Shown one piece after another: positions 45,661 through 55,200 of a stretch of DNA of 64,000 nucleotides (position 1 is the first letter of the stretch; each line of letters opens with the position of its first letter). The stretch is from Pararge aegeria. Its lineage: Eukaryota; Arthropoda; Insecta; Lepidoptera; Nymphalidae. Below the pieces are notes generated by a model. The model saw only the letters and a list, made by a program, of their open reading frames with translations, searched no databases and was not told the DNA's origin. The translations under genes and the position numbers were made by a program. Location: NCBI RefSeq assembly GCF_905163445.1, contig NC_053185.1:10248001-10312000 (forward strand), in the 5' to 3' direction.

Positions 45661-46350
45661 GTTAACTACAGACCATGATTACAGTTACGCTTCTGCTCCA
45701 CTCCTTCGGTGTTTCGTTATTTGTTTGTAAGATTGTAAAATACACCATTTGTATTTTGTTTTCTTCATGTTTGCTTTACTACTAAGGTAGCAATAGAGCT
45801 ATCGCTGAAGCGAAATGTTACTGCTGTGGAAAACATTTACTTCTGCGGTGTGCAAATAAAGTAAATATCTATTAAACTTCATACACAGAATTTGCACATA
45901 CCCTACAACAGAGAGAGAAAACACCTAAATTAGTGCAAAAGGTATCCACTTCTAGCTACATTTGATACAACCCCTGATCGAAGATTCTTCAAAACCTCTC
46001 AAAAGAAAACTCTATCGATCTAGATTTGTGATAGGTAGAAGGATATATCAAATGGGTGCTGTACTCTAATGAGAATCGACCCCTACTTTTGTAGTAATGC
46101 TGTTAGGTATGTTGGAAGCGGGTTAATGTATAGTTAACCAAATTACTGATACTGTTATAAAGTGGTGTTTATATAATAAAGAAAGCTTATTTTTAAAGGG
46201 AAGACCTTTTTAAACTAACAAGTAAAACTAATTGCATTTTTTTTTTCTCTAGGTATCGCAAATATATTCCATACTAGCGTTTAATTCATTGATACACATG
46301 ATTGGCTAAAAAATAAATAGGTAAACTATTTACATTACGAGATCTGAACC
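45661..46350. other. intergenic, nothing recognised
   Basis: AT-rich sequence between the RTE and Tc1 relics, with no coding or repeat structure I can support. Confidence 0.5.
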
Positions 46351-46710
46351 TTGTATTACTACTTAGTGACAAAACTACGCGGGAAAAATTGGTCGTATAG
46401 AAAGATAGCAATCTACAATGCTAAAAAACGATTGTTTTACATAGAAAAGGCCGACTTGAAATTGCAAGATGGTATGAAAACTGGACACTTAATTACTGTT
46501 TTTTTTTTTTACGAGACAAAGATAAACAGGTTATATTCTAATGGGCAACGTTATGTATGACGCCCTCCGAAAGAAACATTCGACCCATTCAAGAGTCCAC
46601 AAAAGTGACATTAAAGCATGGGACGAATGTGAAATTTGGGAGTGCTTTTATGGACATGGTGTTGGACTTGTTAAGCTGATAGACGGAAATATGGATTATT
46701 TATTCTAAGT
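46351..46710 (+). pseudogene. Tc1-like transposase relic
   Basis: FFFYETKINRLYSNGQRYV matches the region around the second catalytic Asp of Tc1 transposases (consensus FSDE(S/T)K), but that Asp is now Tyr. After a frame change CEIWECFYGHGVGLVKLIDG follows, matching the VMVWGCF block. Multiple stops. No terminal repeats found. Confidence 0.6.
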
Positions 46711-47851
46711 AACATATAAAACCACGGTCGAGCATCTTACTAAATCGTTCTTAATTGTTTGTCCAGTTTCATTACTATTTTAATTTGGTACTACAGAGAT
46801 TAAATTAAATTTGTAAAAAAAATTGTTAGCGAAGTTATTCTATATTCCTAATCCCGTTTGCTCCATTTGTGTGGCTATTTCATAACATTACTAGTAACTT
46901 CTAAGTAATAACACTCATGACATGATTTAGATAAAAAAAGAACTTCACATAGTTAATAATATGGCCACAACTGTATATATAATGTCTTGCGCGGTACGGC
47001 ATCCCTCTTCGGTGCGTGAGTCTATATGATTTTGTTTTGTAAATAGAAAGATAATATTGCAAAACAAGTACCTATGAAAAAAAGAAAGTTCGGGGGAAAT
47101 CATTTTATGAAACCGCTTCTTAAAGAAGACCACTTGATCTTGATTTTTAGGGTATGCAAATTTAGAATTTACTCTTTTAGAACTCTGTCAAACTTATAGC
47201 CAAGAAGGCATAGTATTTTCAAAGCACATATACTTTCTATACCTACATACAGCAAACAAGCCAGGTTTACATTTTTAATACATCAAGGTTACGGTATCGC
47301 ACGATCCTCACCACTAAATTTCAAGCATCGAAATTTTATGCCTATTATATTCACAGAATATATAGTAATAACTTTTTCTTAATTTTAACTGCAGTTGGAA
47401 ATCACGTCATTACTTTGCCGCGGGTGGTGATATTAAAAGAGAACAGTCTGAACAGCCTCTCTTCTCATACTTAACTAATTAAATTATGTTGTTGGCCAAG
47501 ATCATTCACCATACAGCCATAAAGCAAACAGCCTTTTCGGTCGAATCTACTACAATCTAAGTCTATAAATAAATGACGTAGATGGCCGATGATTTAGGCA
47601 CCTAGACAAACTTTTTGGTTTAATTTATGATTTAAAGTTTATAGCTAAAATCATCATACTTTACATTATTTATTAAAAATAACAACAATTTTTTTTTTAT
47701 AATGGTACTCTGATTCACAAATGATAGCCTAATACATGCATAGCATACATGCAAGAGACCCTAGCGTTGCCATGAATGAAAATTGAAAATTGTTCTGTGT
47801 CTAGACTATTTTCCCACGATATAACAGGAATCCGGAGCCTTAAAAAAATAA
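46711..47851. other. intergenic, nothing recognised
   Basis: AT-rich; the minus-strand 62-codon ORF at 46945-47133 has no family resemblance and is likely chance. Confidence 0.5.
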
Positions 47852-47940
47852 GTGAAAAAAATTTTAATAGTTTTCAGTGGGAGCTATCAATATAGCTAAT
47901 ATTGATAGCACCCACTGAAAACTTTTAAAATTTTTTTCAC
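47852..47940. repeat. near-perfect 40-bp-arm hairpin, intergenic
   Basis: Arms 47852-47891 and 47901-47940 are inverted copies with two mismatches and a 9-nt loop. The arms include TTTTCAGTGGG and GCTATCAAT. It lies about 1 kb upstream of the ine start codon. Nature unknown: young foldback element or hairpin RNA locus. Confidence 0.8.
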
Positions 47941-48306
47941 ACACATTGAAATTATAATCATGTTAAATACAAAATTAGCAAAATTATTACAATTACGTGA
48001 TAAATTCAAGTGACTCAGAAGCAAATTTATCGCCGGAGTCCATAAAAATATCACACCTTACCCAATCTCCAAGTGTTACCCGATTTGAAAAGGAAAATAC
48101 CTAAAAACGAACAAAAATAATATCCAACTTTAATAGGCTGTATGATCAGTGATCTTTGTCTGCCCTAAAGCTTGCGAAAAGCAAATCAGAAAACTTGCTG
48201 TTTTATTGTATAAAACGGCGCAATGAAAAAAGTTAAATCTTTTTCAGAAATATTTTTACAGTTTAATTCACTCGCATTCTTTTTCCTCAGAATCGACTTG
48301 ACAAGT

Positions 48307-48353
48307 ATTATGTTCAACTCGGGAACACACCCTATTCGCACCCTCAAACTATG
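48307..48353 (+). repeat. dispersed repeat copy (pairs with 60390-60436)
   Basis: A 47-bp block starting ATTATGTTCAACTCGGGAAC recurs inverted in ine intron 2 with several mismatches. Confidence 0.6.
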
Positions 48354-48599
48354 AACGAGATGCCAGAGATACTATACCCGAGATTTTTGTACGCTCGTGC
48401 ATAGAAAAATTTTGGGTAAGCATGGGATTTTTTCTGTCTCGTTTAACGCTTTTATTTTAATTGGTACACTCGTTTGATAGTGGAACTATTATTTTCATCC
48501 TTAAGAGTATATATAGACAAATACTGATAGTAACGCGACAATTATTTGATACATAAACACAATAAATCTAATCTAATTTAGAAGGTAAGTACCAATTAT

Positions 48600-48868
48600 A
48601 CCTACGGTCGCAAGCGCAGCGCTACATATCGCGTCAAAAACGGCGCATGCGCGGCCTCCTACCTCCCCTCTCCTCTTCCTTTCCTGTGCCCTCCCCACTC
48701 TGCACTAGCAGAATCACACTATGTTTACCAATTGCCGCGATTGACAAGTCAGGTCGAGCCAGTCGGTCGGCCTGCTTCGCCGATCTCGCTCGCTTATACT
48801 CACACAAGCGCGTTCCCGGTGGTAAACGCGACATCAATCATAACGTTATGACTTTGTGACGTAATATC
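48600..48868 (+). promoter_or_regulatory. ine: ine 5' region: CpG-rich promoter/5' UTR with Ewg/NRF1-like site
   Basis: A GC-rich stretch precedes the ine start. It holds the palindrome GCGCATGCGC at 48643-48652, the NRF1/Erect-wing consensus core. Two tiny upstream ORFs (48721-48744 and 48848-48859) would precede the main start if included in the mRNA. The start site of transcription cannot be placed. Confidence 0.5.
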
Positions 48869-49272
48869 ATGAATAAAGCCGATTCCTCGGCGGAAGGCGC
48901 CTTGCCAAGCGTGGCAATACGCGTGGACCAGTTCGAGGATCTAGACCATGAACGCTTGAAACTTCTCGATCCAAGTTCTCCAGCACCTATTTTAACGCCC
49001 TCTGGACAAATTCGCAAAGTCAAAAGTTTTACTGACACACACAAAATCAGAGATATAAATGTTGCTTCTGGTGCCGCGTCCGCGAGAAGTCTACGCCCTT
49101 ATGACCAGGTGACTGCATACCCAGATGGTTCTGATAGTGGAACAAATCATTATGCTCCTTCCGTGCGTTCTCTCGCATCAATCGGAATGGGATGTACTGA
49201 TGGGCGAAAAATGGTCATACGACGAGTTCCTACATCGCCGACGGAACTGTTTCATCTAGTACGTCCTCCTAC
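48869..49272 (+). CDS. ine: ine exon 1: start codon and cytosolic N terminus
   Basis: ATG at 48869 follows an in-frame TGA at 48857, so it is the first possible Met in this frame. It encodes 134 codons rich in Ser, Asp and Arg (IRVDQFEDLDHERLKLLD, FTDTHKIRDINVAS). No signal peptide or membrane segment. Donor GTGAGT, phase 2. Confidence 0.85.
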
Positions 49273-52200
49273 GTGAGTATATTTCCGGATGTCACATCCT
49301 CTAAAGACGATTATTCAATTGTTCCAACTGTAAAACATTTTTGCATGGTTACTCGTTTAATATAGGTAGATGCCCCTTATCTGGAACATCGAAATCATTA
49401 AAACTATGCTTATTTAACTAAATTCTAGGTTAAAGGCAAACGCATTTTTTAATAAGTAGAAAGCATCTAAATTGTGTCAGCAGTCAGTATAACCTCAAAA
49501 ATATTATCATGCAATAACCAAGGTAAGTAGGGTAGAGTAGCAGAGTTTTATCGTTCTTCTGGGATATATCTTTCTACCAATGTTTTATTTCTTCGCTAGA
49601 AAGGGAAGAAGATACCCTGGAAGGCGCAAGCCTATGTGGAATAAAAGTATTTGCTACGCTATAACTCCTAGGTATTACTTGTTATGGCATTTATAAAAAA
49701 ACATGTACATAGTGGACCATTGACATAAACGTAAGAGCATACAATTCCAAGCGTGAGATGAGGGAAAATATTAATATTTAATGATTTAATTTCCGTAAAA
49801 TATTTTGAAGTCTTTATTTTAGCAATATTTTTAAAAATATCGTTTACCTACACAAATACACACTAAGTATTAAAGCTTAAATATGCCTTTTCGTAAGTTT
49901 CTTAAATATGTAACTAAGTACTCATTAGTAACTCAAAATGTTAGTTCACGGACCTAATTTTATGTATTTTCCGTAAATAAAGAGTAAGGTACATACACTA
50001 TCTACAATAGGAAGGTCGGGTTACTATCTGTTTAACTTAGTGTTGCCCAAATGCAAGAACAAGACGAGACTTAGCCAGTCTTGGTCTTGGTCTTGCGCCA
50101 ATACACCTGGTCTTGGTCTTGGTCTTGGTCTTGCGCTCCCAGTCTTGGTCTTGGTCTTGGTCTTGCAGCAAGAGTCTTGCAAGTCTTGCAATTACCTATT
50201 AGTCTCTCACTATTTATTAAAGTTTACTTTAAATCTTAGAAAAACGTATTAGAATTGGAACATTGTGAGCTTGAATTAACATAGCCATAGTAAAGATCAA
50301 GCAGATTAATAAATAACTGAAGATTTGATAAGAAATTCGAAAAATCAACTGACCTATATGTCGTTTTCCATGGAAGTAACTGTTTCTTAATAAACATTTA
50401 TGATTTATAAGCTTACATTTGCTAAAACATGTAAAAAAACAAATTAATTACAATAACTTGACTGTATTTTAAAGAACAATACTTATCTGTCTAGAAAGAG
50501 ATTGAACCCTCAACTTATAAGAAATTTAATAAAAGAGTTTTACGATTTATCATTTATTTGAATAAAAAATAAAATACAACACAAATCAACAGCTTTATCA
50601 TTAGGTTATGATACTTTATATCAATTCTTTTGACCAAGAATTAATACAAAGTAACCATCTGGCTGACTCATCACTTAACCTATTTCTATGTTTTCTAATT
50701 ACTAATGATTCTTTAGAAAATAACCTCTCAGCAGGTACTGAAGTTGCAGGTATTGAGAGAAAATCACGGGCCATTTTCGATAAAATCGGATACTCTGTCT
50801 CATGCGTCCTCCACCAATCTAAAATCACCAATCTGAAACTTATTTATTCTTTGGAACACCTGTAGGTACTCTTAAAATTCGAAATTATTTTGCATGAATA
50901 GTGTCAAATGTTATGATTTCGGCGCGGCGGCAACGATTGTTTTAGATTTCAAAAGAAGCCGCCGGCGCGTGTATCATAACCATGTACTTCCGAAAAGCGG
51001 CAAATTTCTTTGAGAAGTAAGTACAAAACCTTTGATGCCGCATTATCAAAGTGCCGATGGTTAAAACATAACTATGCATGCACTCAGTTTGATTTTAATA
51101 GATATTTTTTTATTCGTTATGTTTATGGTATTAGTCGTAATGCGCATAGGTCCAGTTTTTCATATTCTTTGATATAGTTTTTTGCGTCTCATAGAATTCC
51201 TAAGCGTACCTACCTACCTATACACCGAACTGTTACACCTAACTACTCCGTGAAATAGCGCTAAGTCCTAGCTGCAAGACGCAAGAGTCTTGCAGGCTAT
51301 GTCTTGTTCTTGCTCAAGTCTTGCACGGTCAGTCTTGGTCTTGGTCTTGCTAAAAATACGCGGTCTTGTTCTTGGTCTTGGTCTTGCAAAAACGCAAGAA
51401 CAAGACCAAGACTGCAAGACCAAGACTGAATTTGGGCAACACTAGTTTAACTGTAAGTTATAAAAATATTACTGAAAGAAGTTTGATAAGGTATATACAG
51501 ATAAGCCTTCATAGTACCTTATCTTCAATATCGCGATTACGTAGATTTGCAAAACAATATTTTATAGATTACAAAAGTGTGACAAAACATTTATTTTTGA
51601 GATGGGCAGCGCTGCTCTACCTTAAGAAGCAAAGATAAGTTGTATGAAAACCATTTTTCCTGATGTTTAAACGTGAAAACTTGGTCGTTTTTTTTAAGGT
51701 ACTATCTATAATCCTAACTCCCATGTAAGCAAAATTTGTTAGATGAAAAATTAATGTCCTTGCATACATAGGTGTCATTTACGTGAAAGCCTATCTCGTC
51801 GTACCTATGCAGTTACCTTCTATTTAACCCCCCTTGGGTATCCCCAATAAACAATTCCTACTTATTGCTTACGTCATATTTCTATAGAAGGTATTTCTTA
51901 TTGAATTCATCCAAAGAAATCCACCGTATATAATATTCTCGTATGTATTATATCAACGTAATAGCTGGTATCAGGGTGCGTGTCAAGTATGAACGGTATG
52001 CTTCCATAGTATGGAGGGTAGAGGTAAGGAGAGTCATCTTATATGGGAGAAAAGTTGAAAAAGTGTCCAGTGTATGCGCTAAATAACAGTTCAAAAATCC
52101 TCCACAATGGCGCTGGTGGATGCACAGGGTATGGTATGAATGTAGCAATCGTAGATGAATTGAAGTATGCCGAGTTAAAAAATTTAATGTCATTATCGAC

Positions 52201-55200
52201 TAAAGTAGTTAATTATTGAGAATTTCAACAACTTACGTTGTACAAAATATTGTGGTAAATATAACCTTACTTCCTTGTATCTCCATACTTCCTTATTTAT
52301 TTTCCAAGCCTACTCTAACAATATTTATATTTGGCGCTTCTTTTAAGAGTTACCCTGATGCAAATGTGGCGCCATCCTAATTTAATACATTTTGACGACA
52401 CTTTTTCATATACACAGATGACTCTCCTTACCTCTACCCTCCATATTCCATAGTTATAAAAACGTCAAGCGCGTCAAGTCTCCCACAACGAGGCTGTCGT
52501 ACCTTGAAAGGAAAAGTATAATTAGTTATTTGTTTGAAAAAATATTCGATAAAACCTAGATTATTTTTAAAGAAAGTAGTAGTAGTTAATATTTATATAG
52601 CAATACTATCAACACTATTTTATTCTATTATCCAAAACTATGCAGTGTAAAAATGAAGTCCTTATAATTATAATACCTACCTTATTATTTATTAATAGGT
52701 ACAATTGAATCTAGTAACTCCGCGTTATAGTCTCGATCTAGCATTTGGGCAATTTTTTTGCAAAAATAAACTGTGCAAGTTAAAGATTTGTGGAAGTCGC
52801 TTTGCAATCTTCGGAGATACAGTTACTAGATAGTGTTTCTTTCGTAATTTTTCGATGAGATTAAAAAATTAAGTACCTACTTTTAATAAATTAAACGCAC
52901 ATACAGATGAACCCTTTCATTAGTCCCACTCAATTTAGTAACCCGTCCAGTTTAAGGACATTTTATTTTGTAATAATAAAATAATACAATAATAAAATAT
53001 AAAAAACTAAAATTTTCTAAAACTATTCCAAATTTCAAGTCGATTACAAGCCTTTATTTGAGGTTGTAACGGACGGCATGATGAAACTATGGCACACTGC
53101 AGACACGTCAACATTATTGACGATAATATTGATTGAATACACTTCCTGAATCCTTGTTCGACTTTTTCATTATTTTTAGGATTTCAAACCTCTTAATGGA
53201 CAAAGCGAACCCTCGTAGGATCACTTTGTTGTATGTATCCGTCCGGGGAAGATAAAAACAACAAACTGCTAAATCACTGGAAAATGGAATAGGAGAAGTT
53301 TATCCCCGTTTATTAAAACACATATTATTAGGATATTATTTCCACTTGCGCGCCAGTGCTCTGAGAGTTGATAAAGCTGTAGGAGTAGATAAATTTATAT
53401 CCTTTCCCCGGGGATATAATTGTGTCCTGCCCATGCTAGCCGTGCTAGCGATATAATGTTTCTCTCCTACCTCTGCTAGCCCTGGCAAGGCCAAACAACA
53501 AAACTTACAGAGCACTTTAGCATTTACTATAAAAGTAAGGATTATGGCATTAGCAAGCAAAACACGTGAGCGAAACTGCAGGCAGATCTAATGGCAAATA
53601 TTCTTTAAAAAATATAGGTACATAAGCTTACTACTTGCCTACATGTATTCGTAGGTATAGATCATCATGTACGTAATATTGTCCACTGCTGAACATATCT
53701 AGTTATTTTGTGGAGTTTCCAAATTCCACGGTCTTGTGCCCACTGCCTGCGACCCGTTTGATATCATTCATTTAGTAGAGCGGACTACCAGCGGTTTTTT
53801 TGTCATAATATCCTCAATTATTATTAAATTAATTACATACATTCTGACTATGCACGTAAAACGATAAATAAAAGCGTAACGTTTGCCTGCTTTTTAAAAT
53901 GTGGCAAATACTTAATTAGGAAGGTCTTGATGAAACTATATTTGTATCTGTGTTGCTGCCGTAGTCGTAGAAGCTTTTTGTGACAGAGGTCGTCCGGGGA
54001 AGTAAACCCGCCATGCTTGTTTCTGCTGCCAACCAGCATTTCTCTGTTCTAGTTCGAAGGGCGTGTTTGCCGGTGTAATTACAGGCACTTTTAACGTGTA
54101 AAGTGAGTCTTCTTTGCCAGCTAACAACAGATGATTGCAAGTCTGTTGGGGACTAGCAGTAAGTTTTGGCTGTTACATTCCTAAAAGTATTATTTTAATT
54201 ATGAAGTTCAGTCATGTAAATTATTATATGATCGAATAAACATATCCGTGCCCAATTAAAATTTTATAAAAAAAAAAATGTTTCTTTAAACCGTTAAATT
54301 TTTTTGGAATCCAACCATCATCGTCGTGACCTTCAGTTTCGTCTGATAAGACTGCACTTTATCTGCTCCCGCGTATCTCGCACAAAACATGGATACAATT
54401 GATCATGTTCTCATTCTTATCGCAGACTTTTTGATAATTTAAATAGGTACGTTTACCTATTTGTATTTGTTAGTTGACAGATCAAATCCCCAAATACATA
54501 TTTGATCTACGTAAACCTACACTTTTGTAACGAGAAAAATACTTATTTCCTTCACCTCATAGATAAGTACCTACCTAATTATTATAATATTCACCTTACG
54601 TATCATGCTTCTTAAATTAACCTGTGCGTTCGTTTTTCAAACAAAAATAAAAAATAACTTATACTTTAACTGTCGTGTGAATACTTTTAGGGGATGGCCG
54701 AATAGCGGCGTCCACCTTGCCTCTTTAGTGCCGTTTAAGATAACGTCCAAGCGGTAATAGTGGGTAAGGCTTCGGCTTCGGGAGACCGAGTTCAATCGCC
54801 GGCACGCAACTCTAACTTTCCGGCGTTATGTCCGTTTATAATTGAAGGGATTAAATATTTCGGTAAAGGAAAAAATCGTGTGGAAACCTGCGAGCCAAGA
54901 GAGTTCTCAAAATAAATAAACTAAATATGAAAAACGTCTATCAAATCAAATGCCTAATAATTTATTATGAAAATTTAGCTTAATTTGCTATAATATATTA
55001 TCTCTAAACTTTTAGCTTTAAACTTAGGCGATGCCAAGTTTTAGTGAAAACTGGCATAGGCTAGACTAGTGGTTAGGACTTCGGCTTAACTTTCGGGGGA
55101 CCAAGTTGAAATCCCAGCACGCATCTCTAACTTTTCCAAGCTATGTACGTTTTAAGTAATTAAAAATATATATAGTAATATATTAGAAAGCTTCTATGCC

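Larger units (their letters stand above)
50030..51452. mobile_element. hAT element with 8-bp target duplication
   Basis: The element spans 50038-51444 (1407 bp). Its ends TAGTGTTGCCCAAAT and ATTTGGGCAACACTA are perfect 15-bp inverted repeats. The 8-bp GTTTAACT flanks both sides (50030-50037 and 51445-51452), the target duplication size of hAT elements. Both subterminal regions are packed with GTCTTG/CAAGAC hexamers, the likely transposase sites. The inside holds only the transposase C terminus, so this is an internally deleted, non-autonomous copy. Confidence 0.93.

Noticed and set aside
47852..47940. Calling the hairpin a microRNA gene
   Set aside because: Pairing is too complete and too AT-rich, and no conservation or expression can be shown here. 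Listed as a repeat only.
48647..48859. 70-codon ORF directly before ine
   Set aside because: It lies in the GC-rich 5' region, in a different frame from ine, and has no family resemblance. It is probably non-coding 5' UTR or promoter.
50060..51430. CRISPR-like or microsatellite array from GTCTTG repeats
   Set aside because: Units are irregular hexamers with no spacers, and they lie only at the two ends of a defined hAT element.
53336..53560. 74-codon minus-strand ORF in ine intron 1
   Set aside because: No recognisable motif; the DNA includes a near-palindromic patch (CCCCGGGGATATAA) and looks like a repeat fragment.
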